Shown: positions 14,508-26,054, numbered from the stretch's first letter. The stretch is 64,000 bases of DNA from Rhopalosiphum padi (GCF_020882245.1 NC_083598.1:34881858-34945857); one strand, 5' to 3'. Made by a program: numbers and translations. Notes: generated from the letters alone by a model not told the origin.

Positions 14508-14543
14508 ACACACACGCACACACACACACACACACATACACAC
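14508..14543. repeat. CA microsatellite
   Basis: A CA dinucleotide run of about 36 bp with two interruptions. It produces spurious Thr-His and Val-Cys frames on opposite strands. Confidence 0.9.
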
Positions 14544-14843
14544 GCCGACCGTAACAAGTGGGACCATTAGAAAGAGTAGTAATTTTTCATCATCAGCACC
14601 CATCCATACCACCACCACCGCAGACACACGACTTTATACGCCGCCGCGTGTGTATTATGTAGTCGTCGTCTCCGTCTCGCCGCATCGTTCTCTCTTTCCG
14701 CGTCTCACACTGCCTCGCCGTCCGTCTCCGCACTATGCGCGCGCGTATAGCCGCCCGATAACCGGGTAATAATATCGGCTCGGGGCGATCCCGCGCAGGT
14801 CTCCGCTGCACCAGTACACGTCGCTCTGCAGTCGTAGGTACCT

Positions 14844-14866
14844 AAATAATAATAATAATAATAATA
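14844..14866. repeat. AAT microsatellite
   Basis: An AAT trinucleotide run. Confidence 0.85.
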
Positions 14867-16411
14867 TTAAATATACGTATATTATAATACGTTATGGAAG
14901 TCCTCCGACGGCGGTACGTTATTAATGTATTATAAATGCCGCACCGACTCTCGTATAGGTATACCCTACGACGGGCGACGGCAGTAAGACAAATCTCATC
15001 TGTGTACACACACACACGACCGCGTGGTTATTAAGAAAAATTACAAACACTTCGAATCAATTAGAATTTAAGTTGCATTTATTCTTACTTAACGCCGTAA
15101 CACTCGATACCTAATAACACAAAATAAATGTATAATTATGTACCATTGCACGCGGAGGCGCGCTACTGACCGCGACGACGCGGCTACACACCACTTTTGT
15201 ATATCATTATAATATTATACTTTATACATTTATATCAAACCATACCATAACGTACGCGCCGATATTATAATTATCACTGGCTGCTCCGGCTTGTTGTGTA
15301 TAACACGATAATTAAAATAATTGCTATTGAGCTCTAATTTACGGTCACGTATCGTACCAACAGAACAATCGGCTCTGCAGTCATGATATTATTATTTAAG
15401 TTTAAGAATATTATAAAACATGATTGCACTATATTATAGTATGCCGCAAGGGTATAATGTACTCGCAATATAAAACTATATACGCATAAACAATATTACA
15501 TAGTCGGGATTCAATTAAAAATGCGATGTGGTCTCGCCAGTTCAAACGCGTCGTCCTATTCGACATGAATATTTTTCTCTAGAAACGTCTCTATTGTTCT
15601 ATTATAGATTTACATAAATGCTATAATTTTTATTTTTATATATATATATATTAGTTATACTGTCCATATGTATAGAAATTTATCGTTTAACATTTTGGAA
15701 TGTTCTATTATAACAAGCCATATATACCTACCCATATAATAATATTGTAGAGGAACTAGAAGAATATAAAATATTTTAGTAACTCGCCGGAGCACAGGAC
15801 GAATATTGAATTTCTCTGGACGTATGCGTTTAAATAAATACTATATTATATTATAATAGACATAGCCGGGCATTATAATAATTATTATGCACGATCTTCG
15901 TTTAAAATATGTTAAATAATTGTGTTAAGTATTCACAAGACAAAGGGTGTTAACTAGAATGCGGTTTAAGTACGTCCGATGGATACGTTGAGTGATAATT
16001 TGACATTCCAAACATTAACGAACGAATCGTAGTCGTTGTCTTTTTTTGTTTGTTTCGCTATTATATTATGTATGCGTACTCGTCGAAATTTCCACGTCAA
16101 ACACTATTCCAATTGTTTATGCAAACGCGCGTGTATAGAGAAGAGCTGATGAAGTATGCCTGTATCCAACAGTCGTCTCCCGGTTCTACTCGCGTGCCAG
16201 GACGTGCTGCGTTCGTGCAGGTGGACAAGTATAATGTGGCTGGTATAATATTATTATATTATCTATACATTATAGCTGTACGGTATACTTACCCACACTA
16301 GACGATTATTATTATGATACGTATTATAATACTTTTTTATTTTGAACTCGATTATAAGTTCAGACGACGCGAAACCAAGATGCGTATTATGCGTTGTTGT
16401 GTTGCATTCGT

Positions 16412-16439
16412 ATATTATTATTATTATTATTATTATTAC
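16412..16439. repeat. ATT microsatellite
   Basis: A run of about nine ATT units, read as poly-Tyr or poly-Ile on the two strands. Confidence 0.9.
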
Positions 16440-16687
16440 TATATAGCTGCAGTAGTGCAGTGCTATAGTACTCGTGTACATACGCGGCTGCTTCGACAAA
16501 AGATTTTTTTTCTATTTTTGTTTTATTATTTTTTATTTTTGTGATATTCACGTTTTGAGAAAAACGCCCATCATTCCTCGGGGCGGGCGGATGGAACTCC
16601 CGAACGGCGGCGGCGACGGTTGATTAGGTATAGGTAGGTAGACGAGTACGCGTATTATACATTAGACGTTTATTATACGGTTTATTG

Positions 16688-16710
16688 TATATATATATAT
16701 ATATATATAT
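16688..16710. repeat. TA microsatellite
   Basis: An uninterrupted TA dinucleotide run. Confidence 0.9.
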
Positions 16711-17672
16711 GTAGTATATATTATAAGTTTATATAACGTAATAAATGCAGTACGTCATAATATATGCAACGGTCGCTCGGAGAGTACCTATATCGTTGCA
16801 GAGGTATGACGATAAACGTTGCACAAAATGACTATAATATAATATTTTTTCCCGCGATGTTCGATTCGCTTGCATATTATAAATAGTATACGTCTACGAG
16901 TAAGGTCATCCGCGGGGAACCGCGCGTGCTTCCAATATTATTGTTGTCATGTCGTACAAAAATCGCTAGTAAAAAATCTCTGAAAGCGTGCGAGCGGGAG
17001 TGTTGTACACCTAAATATATTTTATTATTATTGTTATTATCATTACTGTAGTAGTTGTCCGGCGCGCGCTGGTCTTGACAGGACGTTCGTATACTGTTTA
17101 ATATACATATATATATATGTATATTGTATAGGTATGCACTATGATTTATGGGCAAAGGTTCGACAGGATCACATCTTCAGATTTATCGGTCGCGGGTTCA
17201 AAAGGGGTCCACACACACACATAGAGACGCTGTTCTCCCTCTCTCTCACTCCTAAACTCTTCCCCCTGTCCGCATGGTCGTCACAATACTACCATATACT
17301 ACCAGGTATATAATATTATAAATATATATATACATTTTATACACTACCACCGGCACTTTGGCCTCCTCCCACGTACCTACTAGGTACGTACATACATATA
17401 TATATACATATATGATAGTAACACACATTATATTATTATTACACACAGTTGCCTTGTAATTCCATCACGCGGCGGCGGCGGCGGTGGAACAAGAGACGCA
17501 CGAGCAACCCAAAACTCTCTCCGTGTGTCCATCTCTGTGCGCGCGCGCTCGTCTTTATAGACTTCATTAGCCGGCGGCCACGAAAACTCGTTCCCCCTCC
17601 TCACAAGCATTCTTTCTCTTCCCCCCTCTCCCGTCATCCAACACACAGCGACAACCTCTCGTTAAACGCACG

Positions 17673-17692
17673 CACACACACACACACACACA
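17673..17692. repeat. CA microsatellite
   Basis: Ten uninterrupted CA units at the right edge of a GC-rich patch. Confidence 0.9.
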
Positions 17693-20600
17693 TGTAAGAT
17701 GAGGTTTTTAAACGATTGTAAAGATTTCGGACCAGATAGCCGCCGCCACATGTGACACGGTCGATGCGGATAAAACCGCAGGCCCTCGTCCTCGGTGACC
17801 CCCATATTTTCAGAAAAGATTTCGTACGTAAAATTCCTTTTCTCCGGCTCGTAAAACGTTTTTAATTTTTGACATTCGTTTCACCGGACAACAATAAAAT
17901 AACGACGTATGTGTACGCCTAAGTATATTATATTATAATGTACATAAATATATATATATATACATTATACATTATACATACGACATAGGTATATATCAGC
18001 AGGTATAAAATAATATATATAGGTACACGCACACATCACCGCGTGGGTTTCGTCGGTGTATTATATCGAAACTGTCCCTGCGGTTCGGTCGACCGGAAAA
18101 AAAAAATATATATCCAATAATAATAATAATAATGATAATATAAAAATAAAAACCCGTCCCTTTCGATTTCCAATGTTTTCATTGTGCGTATATATTTGTA
18201 TATGTATAATAATATGTATACCGCGCGCGTTCGACCCATACCCACATTCACATATTATAGGTAAGTACATATATATACTATTTATATATATGATTCATTT
18301 TATATAAATGTATACATGTACACAATACGCTACAGTAATGTGCGCCGTTAACGGTACACAGCCAAAATCGTTCTTGCCGTTCAGTTTTTACCACAAAACA
18401 CAATAATATATAATATTATAAATCATTTAAACCCAACGCCAGAGATATACACCCCGAAAATTCTTTCACCCGTCACACGATCTCTACAATAACACTAAAT
18501 AATATATATATAAATTGTGTGGGTATAGAAATATCGAACAATCATATTTTTATTGTCGACACTTGAAATATATTGCTTTTCTTTCAAGTGTTTTCATATT
18601 TTTTTTGCTTCTCAAATGTTTAACTGTGTGATATTTTTAAAAGTTGTTTGTGCATTTTGAATAGAGCCAAACAAAATCAAAAGGTATTATTATGCATTTA
18701 TGCAATTTACATAACATAATGTATTAATTAATCTACATAATAAGTAGGTATAGGTACTTACTCATATAAACAAGTAAACCGAACAGTGCGGTGTAATATC
18801 AATTACCTATAATACCTATTCATCGTTAAAATGATTTATAATTTATATTATGGTTCTTTCAGTGTTAATATAATCAGTTTATTTATGTTGGTCCGTGTTC
18901 GTATAGTATAGTGATGGGAATTATACTTTTTAGTATCTGAAAAATCGCATTCCGATTTTTAAACAACTAATAAGATTCCCGTTAGCAATGAATATATTGA
19001 CTGCGAGGCGTTTTAAATGACATGATATATTGACCGTTCGTCGGTATTGAGCATAAAATGTTTACAAATTATCGGCATGGTAATTTAATAATTACGGACA
19101 TACTTACCTTAGTATACCGTATAACCGATTGAAAAAATTGAACGGGGAATTTGCAAGGGCTGTCACCTACGCAATAGGATAGCATCAGACAAGTGGGTGG
19201 TAACCGTTCAACGTTTAATATTTAAAAACTGTATGCATTTTTTTACTGGGTAGTAGTTATTCTGGTTCGATCAATTTTAAGAACTAAAAAACATTATTAA
19301 TAAAATATTAAAATATACCAAGTAACTCGAAGACAAAGAAAATATAATTATAAAATTGAATAATAAACATTAATCTTGAATAAAAAATATTTGTGTATTA
19401 ACAGAATATTTAAATTTAATATGTCATTTACTTATTAATTATTAACAATATGATGTGTAGCTTACCTACTTGTTTACAGATTAAAAAATTCTCGAGATTC
19501 GATGTGTTATACAAATAGTCCGATAGATTGCGCTTCACGTATTAACGAACGTTAATATTTTATTGAACACAATTTATTATCTTTACGGTAACAATTACAA
19601 TTATTAATATCGACAGTCGTATGTTTAAGTATACACTTAACTGTCAACTGAACAAATTATTGTGTAGGTAGATTTCTACTGTAAAATGAAAGGTCGTTTA
19701 ATTGTTATCATCCACTCCGTTGCGTCAAATGCAGTGGTCAGCATCACAATAATAATAATATACTGATGACTGCACTAAAATGCCCACTCGAGCAAAATAT
19801 GTTCTTTGTTCGAGGTAATTTGGCCAATTATAAAGGATGCTCATTGCTCGACCTATACACGGGTCAGACCTACAAGAATACAAGACGTTCAAATACCAGA
19901 CAACCGAGGAAAACTTGATCTAGTTTTATTTACTCTTTGAAACTCTTCCAAAATATAATCCTTTTATATGTAAAGACGCTTTAACCGCTGTAAGTCTTAA
20001 AAACGACGTCAATGTGTATAAATAAAGTATTATTTTTATGTAAATATAAATAATTATTTTTGAACCAAAAACAAAATACAAATGCTAGTTATCAGAAATA
20101 ATTTATGAACAACATACCAATAGTAATTAAAAAAAAAAACTATGATACAACGTTCATTCTACAATGTAGTGTTAAGAATATTCGACGATCGTAAACCATA
20201 TAAAAACTTAAAGCTGCAAATTTAACATATATACCATATTATTATACAGGTATGATATATTATTATAATATTATTCAAGTCTCGAGGCTAAGATTATTGG
20301 CGTGTTTGGGTAAAAAAAATATCTCTTGATATATTATTTATTTATTTTTTTGACGTCGTCGCGTGCGCGAAAAACGATAAAAAAACATTATCTATCAGGT
20401 ACGTCGTACCAGTTTGGTTAAGTATGTTTTTTATAATATTACGAAAAAATTCTTAGTAAAACAACGTGAACATACTATATAGTCAACTAATTCGTGACTG
20501 CTTACAATAGTTCTATATAGTAACACCTCTGTATAATGCTGCATTTAAATAATTGTATTTCACGAAATAGTATGTATCAGGCCGATCAAGAATATTATCT

Positions 20601-21286
20601 CAAATAACTAATAATAACTGAGGTATCATCATACGTATACAACTCTGTCGCGGGGTAAATGATTATAACAGTTGGCTTACACGTAAGGTATTATGTATAC
20701 CGTTGTAGAAATAAAACACGTATTAATTAACTTAATATTATACAGGTAGATGTATCATATTAATAATATGTGGTTACGTTATATTCGTGCGAATCAACTT
20801 ACTATTTCAGCGGAATTACTTTAATTTTTTGTAAAAACTAATAAAATCGAGTGCAAATTAATAATTAAAATGTTTAGTATAAATACAACACCGAAGCAAG
20901 AGATTACAAATCAAATCAAATATTATAATATGGTATGCTGCAATGGACCGAACTACGTTATTGTTACGAAAACAATGTGATCGTGTTTGTTATGTGAGAA
21001 TAGAAAAAACCCCCGCAGGCTAAAATACCTAAAAGCGCGAGCAAAGTCTTCAGTTATTGAACACTTATAAAAACAATTAAAAAGCGCAGAAGACCGTTGA
21101 AAAAAATAAAATAAAATCACTTTCGAGACTTTCGACTTTTGACACCCAGTGGTCGGCGATCGGACATAGACGAAGCGGAAAAAGGAGATAACACAATGAT
21201 TTCGTAATAAAAAAAAAAAATCGTATAATAAACCTAACAATCGGGTGGCGTAGGAAAACGTCAGTCCGACTACCGTACGGTGTGCT

Positions 21287-21305
21287 GCGGCGGCGGCGGC
21301 GGCGG
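21287..21305. repeat. CGG microsatellite in GC-rich Toll upstream region
   Basis: About six CGG units at the start of the GC-rich island (about 21240-21600) ahead of the Toll gene. The island supports overlapping low-complexity frames on both strands that have no domain and probably are not translated. Confidence 0.85.
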
Positions 21306-21478
21306 TGGCGGATAATCACAGGGTAACCATAACCGGGAGCAGCAGCGCCGGCCGGGAAGGGGACGCTGCCGCCGCCGACGACGGACGGTCGCCGTCACGT
21401 GGCGCCCCCTTTCGGCCGTCCAGCACAACTAGCGGACCACTGGATACGCGGGCCAGTGCGGCCGTGCCTGTGTCGCGT

Positions 21479-21513
21479 TCAGTCTCCGCCGTGAACCCGT
21501 TGCCGACAGTTCG
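21479..21513 (+). promoter_or_regulatory. candidate Inr + DPE promoter of the Toll gene
   Basis: TCAGTC at 21479-21484 is an exact match to the arthropod initiator (predicted +1 at A21481). At +28 to +33 (21508-21513) the sequence AGTTCG fits the downstream promoter element RGWYVT at five of six positions. No TATA box is evident, as is usual for Inr/DPE promoters. It lies in the GC-rich island 563 bp before the Toll start codon and on the same strand. It is a prediction from motif match and spacing only; a start further upstream with a spliced leader is the main alternative. Confidence 0.35.
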
Positions 21514-21550
21514 CCCGCGCATCGTGTTTTGGATTACGAGTCCGTTTATT

Positions 21551-21556
21551 ATGTGA
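21551..21556 (+). promoter_or_regulatory. start-stop upstream ORF (ATGTGA)
   Basis: If transcription begins near 21481, the first AUG in the leader is followed at once by UGA. Minimal start-stop uORFs are known in other systems to hold ribosomes and lower downstream translation. Whether this site is in the mature transcript depends on the true start site and on splicing. Confidence 0.3.
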
Positions 21557-21761
21557 AAGTGTTCGCGGGCGCGGACGTTCTGTTCTCGAGTGTTGCGATT
21601 TTTTTTAAGTTTTTTTTTTTAGTTCGGTTTTTTTTTTTTATTATTGTTTGTATACCGTCGCTGACTTAGGGCGATATTTTTGATTTCGTATATATTAATC
21701 GGTATTCCGGCCCGACTACTGGCAGTACCGTAGTGTTTTAAAATAATTTTTAATTTTTCGT

Positions 21762-21781
21762 TTTCGTTGTTTTTACTTAGT
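21762..21781 (+). other. 3' splice-site-like sequence in the Toll leader
   Basis: A T-rich tract followed by TTAG at 21777-21780 resembles an intron acceptor. No convincing donor is seen between 21481 and 21700. If used, it would join an upstream untranslated exon to the coding exon, and the Inr/DPE candidate would then fall within an intron. Confidence 0.25.
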
Positions 21782-21836
21782 CTCGAATCCGCGCTTGTGC
21801 GTCCCGCGCGGCAAAAGACTACTGTGATTTGCGATT

Positions 21837-21887
21837 ATGTCGAATGCCCGACCGACGGGGTCGTACGCGAACCGATCGGTTTTCTGA
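21837..21887 (+). promoter_or_regulatory. upstream ORF 1 in Toll leader (16 aa)
   Basis: The ATG at 21837 opens a 16-codon frame ending in TGA at 21885-21887, ahead of the receptor start. With the overlapping frame that begins at 21844, it contains one of only three AUGs between 21481 and the main start. A translational damping role is inferred from position only. Confidence 0.3.
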
Positions 21888-21918
21888 CGAACGCCCGCCG
21901 CGATTTTTTTTTTTTTGA
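21844..21918 (+). promoter_or_regulatory. upstream ORF 2 in Toll leader (24 aa)
   Basis: The ATG at 21844 opens a 24-codon Arg-rich frame that overlaps uORF 1 in another frame. It ends with four Phe codons in a T run and a TGA at 21916-21918. It terminates 125 nt before the receptor start, so reinitiation would be possible. Peptide function is not implied. Confidence 0.3.
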
Positions 21919-22043
21919 AATAAATCACATCGAGTTTCGAAAAAAAAAAAATTTACCTGTTCGGTTTTTGGCATTACGTCGCCCGGTTGCTGTTAATCCG
22001 GCGCGAAGTAATCGAGACGATTCAAAATTAACGAAAAAATAAT

Positions 22044-25000
22044 ATGAAATTGTTTATTAAAATGAAACTATTTTTGGTGGCCGCGATGTGCGCCGCGGCG
22101 GCCGCCAAACTCGACGGCAGTGGCGCGGGCGAACCGTGTACGTGGTCGTCGTACAACAACGACACGGCCAAGACATCGGTACAGTGCCGGGTCCGGGCCT
22201 TGGCATTGGACAGTCCGAATTTCTCGTCCGTGCAACCCGAGGGCACAGTCCGGCTGACGGTCGACTGTACTGACAAGCTGTTCTTGCAGAGTACGCTTGT
22301 GCCCCGCATGTTCCGGCCGCTGCACCAGCTCGAGGAGCTGGCACTGGTCCGGTGCAAATTGTTAGACATACCCACAGACGCGTTCGACGGCCTCGGTGGG
22401 CTCAAGAAGCTCACCGTGCATACGTCTAACCTAGAATGGGGAGCCACCAAAACGATGGAATTAGCGCAGGGCAGCCTGGACCGGCTCACGGAGCTCCAGT
22501 CGCTTGACCTGTCCGAGTCTAACGTGCACACCGTACCTGCCGACGCGTTCTGCGCCCTCAAAAATATCCAGCAGCTAAATGTGTCGCACAACGGCATCGA
22601 AGACCTCACCACGCTCGGGTTCTCCGGGCCTGACTGTCCCGGCGGCACCGACCTCAAAGTGCTCAATTTGTCGTGGAACAACTTGCAATCGGTGCCCGCT
22701 CGGACCGCTATATCGGCCATGAAGCGGTTGCAGACGCTCACCCTGCAGCACAACAGCATCACGGACATCGCCGCCGACAGCCTGTCTACGCTCACATCGC
22801 TCAAAGTATTCAACGCGTCCTATAATAAACTGGAGGCCCTGCCGGAGACGTTGTTCGCCAAAAACCGTGACTTGCGCGAGGTTTACCTGCAAAACAACGG
22901 GCTTTACGAGCTGCCCCGTGGACTTTTCCACCGGCTCGAACAGATGGTTATTATAAATTTAAGCAACAATAAGATCAATCAGATCGACGAAGGGCCGTTT
23001 GTCGGCCTTCTGCGGTTGGTCGTTCTAGACCTGTCCCGCAACGGACTGACCAGGATCAAGTCGAACGTTTTCAAGGATCTGGTGTTCTTGCAGATTTTGG
23101 ACTTGAGCAACAACAGTATTAGCAGTATCGAGGAAAATGCATTTTTTCCACTGTATAATTTGCACACGCTTAACTTGGCGGAAAACCGGCTGCACACGAT
23201 CGGACCGCGACTTTTCAACGGTTTGTACGTGCTGTCTAAACTCACTATGAACAACAACTTGTTGATTACCATAGACGACCAAGCATTTAAAAATTGTTCG
23301 GCTCTTAAAGAACTCGATCTAAGTTCAAATGCCATTCAACAGGTGCCAGCCGCGTTGAACGAATTATCATTCTTAAAAACGTTGGATTTGGGTGAAAATC
23401 AAATTAGTGTGTTTCACAACAATTCGTTTAAAAATATGGAATTACTGACCGGACTACGACTTGTAGATAATTTTATCGGAAACCTGACTATAGGCATGTT
23501 CTCTAATCTGCCCAACCTGCAGGTGTTGAATTTATCGAAAAATAAAATTTACACCATCGAACGAGGCACATTCACGCAAAATAGTCAAATTCAAGCGATC
23601 AGACTGGATGCTAATTATTTAACCGACGTTAACGGAGTTTTCGAATCGCTGTCTAGTTTGCAATGGATAAATTTATCTAAAAATAATTTAATTTGGTTCG
23701 ATTACGCGATGGTGCCGGCCAATCTTAAATGGCTGGATTTGCACGATAATTACGTTCAAGAATTGGGAGACTACTATAATCTCAAGGACCGATTGAACAT
23801 TAACACAATTGATGCCAGTCACAATCACATTACCGAAATTTCGGAACGTTCGATACCGAACAGTATAGAAGTATTGTTCCTCAACAACAATTTTCTTTCA
23901 AACATTAGGCCCAACACGTTTTTGAAAAAGAGAAATTTGGTGCGCGTGGACTTGTACGCCAACGAGTTGACGCGATTGGACGTGAACGCTCTACGGCTAG
24001 GCGTTGTGCCCATCAATCGTTCGCTGCCGGAATTTTATATCGGTGGTAATCCATTCGAGTGTGATTGTTCCATGGACTGGTTGCCCGCTGTCAACAATAT
24101 GACGCAACTCAGGCAAAATCCCAAGGTCATGGATCTCGATAATGTGGTGTGCAAAACGACAGATTCCAGAGGCTCGGAGGTAGTACCCATATTGTCGGCC
24201 GGACCGTCACAATTTTTGTGCAAATACGAAACCCACTGTTTTACCGTGTGTAAATGTTGTGAATACGACGCGTGCGACTGTGAAATGACGTGCCCTAATA
24301 ATTGTACATGTTACCATGATCAGACATGGCATACGAACATTGTTGACTGTTCATACCAATTAAACAACCAGGTGCCGCCGAAACTACCGATGGACGCGAC
24401 ACATGTGTACCTAGACGGCAACAATTTTAATCAGTTGCAGGGTCACATATTTATCGGCCGCAAAAACATGGTGCACCTATACCTGAACAACTCGAAAATC
24501 GAATCGTTACAGAACCACACGTTCAATCGACTCAGCTCGTTGCAGGTACTCCATTTGGAGGACAACATGCTCACTGAGTTAAAAGGCTACGAGTTTGAGC
24601 AGCTTTATCAGCTTAGGCAGCTGCACTTGCACAACAATCGTTTATCGTATGTAAACAACATGACTTTTGCGCCGCTCCGGAACCTGGAGGTGCTTAGGCT
24701 GCACGGAAATTTGCTTAGCAATTTCAACGTATGGCAGTTGTCCGTCAATCCGTACTTAGTACAATTGTCGGTCGGCAAGAACCCGTGGTCCTGCCGCTGC
24801 AAGTTCCTGCAACCGTTCCGAAACTGGGTGTACGAGAACGGCCCGAAAATCAGCGATATGTCAGATGTAACGTGCGTGCCAGATGAGTCGGACCCCGGCC
24901 AGAGGCGCGAGATCGATTTCAACGAAACAACGTGCAGCGACTTCTACACCGGCGGCTGGGCCCTGCGCAACATGATGACCTCCAGTTACGTGCCATTACT

Positions 25001-26054
25001 CACGTTCCTGTTGGTCGTGTTCGTCGTGGCCCTGGTGCTGTTTGCCGTTCGGGATAACATCAAGGTGTGGCTGTACACCAAGTACGGTATACGAGTGTTC
25101 AGCTGCAAGAACTCCAGCAACAAGCACTTCTACGAAGACCGCGAGAAACTGTACGATGGTTACGTGCTGTACAGCCCCAAAGACGAGGAGTTCGTCCTGC
25201 AGTCGGTGGTCGCTGAGCTCGAGCACGGTAACCCGTCGTACCAGCTGTGCCTGCACTACAGGGACCTGCCCATCACGTCCATGTACCACGCCGGTTCGTC
25301 ACCCGTAGTGATCGAGGCTGCGGAGGCCAGCCGTCGGGTGATCGTCGTACTGTCCCGAAATTTCATACAGACCGAGTGGTCACGATACGAGTTTCGGTCG
25401 GCACTACACGAAGCGCTCAAGGGCAAAGTGTACAAGCTAGTGTTAATCGAGGAGAACAGCATCGCTGCCGAGGCGGATGCCGACCCCGAGATCAGGCCTT
25501 ACCTGAAAGTTGCGTCTAAGGTGCGTTGGGGCGAGAAACGGTTCTGGGAACGTCTTCGGTACCTGATGCCCAGCAACAACCACCACAACAATAACCATCA
25601 CCACCACAAGGTGTGCAACTACCGGAACAATATAAACAACTACACCATCGACACCCGGACGCCAGTGGTGCCGGCACACCGGCGGCAACCACCGCCGTCG
25701 CCTCAGGACAAGGGGACACACCACCGTTCGCACGGCCACCACCACCATCACCACCAGCACCACCAACAGCAGCAGCATAGCCCCGGATCGTTGCCCCGGC
25801 CGCAGCACCGGCACGAGGACTCCAACTACTCGACGGCCACGACGGCCACGCCGTCCCCGAAACTCGGAGGCGGTTGCGAAGACCGGCCGGCGTCCACCGA
25901 GCACATCTACTCGGCCATTGACACGCCACCGCCGTCGGTGCACCAGTCGCCCAGCAGGATGATGCCGCCCGTACACCAGTTCGAGCGCACCAACAGCCGG
26001 AGGTCGGCCAAGCACCATCAGCACCAGAACGCCGTGCAGGCTTACCTCGTCTAA
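22044..26054 (+). CDS. Tollo: Toll-like receptor, Tollo/Toll-8 type
   Basis: This is a single-pass receptor of 1336 residues in one exon. Visible in order: a signal peptide (about 1-21; the in-frame Met7 starts an equally good one and both starts have A at -3); roughly twenty leucine-rich repeats to about 660; an LRR C-cap with NPFECDC at 669-675; a cysteine-rich N-cap (C732, C736, C738, C739 onwards); about five more repeats; a second C-cap (NPWSCRC, 913-919); a membrane segment at about 983-1002; and a TIR domain at about 1036-1176. In the TIR, box 1 is YDGYVLYS, box 2 is RDLPI (1073-1077) and box 3 has F1167-W1168. The tail (1177-1336) is His/Asn/Gln/Pro-rich. Two LRR blocks with paired cysteine clusters mark the long insect Tolls (Toll-6, -7, -8/Tollo, 18-wheeler). 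These act in epithelial patterning and tissue morphogenesis and, in some cases, immune tuning. The length and TIR flavour favour Tollo, but Toll-6 or 18w is not excluded. The coding region is GC-rich against AT-rich flanks. No frameshift or missing domain is seen. Confidence 0.9.
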   Translation: MKLFIKMKLFLVAAMCAAAAAKLDGSGAGEPCTWSSYNNDTAKTSVQCRVRALALDSPNFSSVQPEGTVRLTVDCTDKLFLQSTLVPRMFRPLHQLEELALVRCKLLDIPTDAFDGLGGLKKLTVHTSNLEWGATKTMELAQGSLDRLTELQSLDLSESNVHTVPADAFCALKNIQQLNVSHNGIEDLTTLGFSGPDCPGGTDLKVLNLSWNNLQSVPARTAISAMKRLQTLTLQHNSITDIAADSLSTLTSLKVFNASYNKLEALPETLFAKNRDLREVYLQNNGLYELPRGLFHRLEQMVIINLSNNKINQIDEGPFVGLLRLVVLDLSRNGLTRIKSNVFKDLVFLQILDLSNNSISSIEENAFFPLYNLHTLNLAENRLHTIGPRLFNGLYVLSKLTMNNNLLITIDDQAFKNCSALKELDLSSNAIQQVPAALNELSFLKTLDLGENQISVFHNNSFKNMELLTGLRLVDNFIGNLTIGMFSNLPNLQVLNLSKNKIYTIERGTFTQNSQIQAIRLDANYLTDVNGVFESLSSLQWINLSKNNLIWFDYAMVPANLKWLDLHDNYVQELGDYYNLKDRLNINTIDASHNHITEISERSIPNSIEVLFLNNNFLSNIRPNTFLKKRNLVRVDLYANELTRLDVNALRLGVVPINRSLPEFYIGGNPFECDCSMDWLPAVNNMTQLRQNPKVMDLDNVVCKTTDSRGSEVVPILSAGPSQFLCKYETHCFTVCKCCEYDACDCEMTCPNNCTCYHDQTWHTNIVDCSYQLNNQVPPKLPMDATHVYLDGNNFNQLQGHIFIGRKNMVHLYLNNSKIESLQNHTFNRLSSLQVLHLEDNMLTELKGYEFEQLYQLRQLHLHNNRLSYVNNMTFAPLRNLEVLRLHGNLLSNFNVWQLSVNPYLVQLSVGKNPWSCRCKFLQPFRNWVYENGPKISDMSDVTCVPDESDPGQRREIDFNETTCSDFYTGGWALRNMMTSSYVPLLTFLLVVFVVALVLFAVRDNIKVWLYTKYGIRVFSCKNSSNKHFYEDREKLYDGYVLYSPKDEEFVLQSVVAELEHGNPSYQLCLHYRDLPITSMYHAGSSPVVIEAAEASRRVIVVLSRNFIQTEWSRYEFRSALHEALKGKVYKLVLIEENSIAAEADADPEIRPYLKVASKVRWGEKRFWERLRYLMPSNNHHNNNHHHHKVCNYRNNINNYTIDTRTPVVPAHRRQPPPSPQDKGTHHRSHGHHHHHHQHHQQQQHSPGSLPRPQHRHEDSNYSTATTATPSPKLGGGCEDRPASTEHIYSAIDTPPPSVHQSPSRMMPPVHQFERTNSRRSAKHHQHQNAVQAYLV
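25572..26051 (+). other. low-complexity His/Gln/Pro-rich Toll tail
   Basis: The codons after the TIR domain (residues 1177-1336) are dominated by CAC/CAT, CAG/CAA, CCG and AAC. There are His-Asn clusters at about 1180-1189 and a His/Gln cluster at about 1226-1246. The segment is probably disordered, intracellular and variable in length between individuals or species. A cytoplasmic extension beyond the TIR is usual in long insect Tolls; its function here is unknown. Confidence 0.75.

Larger units (their letters stand above)
13700..21240. other. microsatellite-rich region without a convincing gene
   Basis: GC-rich patches (13.7-14.1, 14.3-14.8, 16.55-16.62 and 17.15-17.8 kb) alternate with AT-rich DNA and many simple repeats. 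The open frames in the patches are driven by ATT, CA, CGG and TA repeats on both strands and show no domain. GGTAAGT-type donor matches such as 18258 occur without a supported exon. Confidence 0.5.

Noticed and set aside
21305..21556. 83-codon frame starting with GTG in the Toll upstream island
   Set aside because: It is GC-rich and low in complexity, overlaps the predicted promoter, lacks an ATG, and has a comparable frame on the opposite strand.
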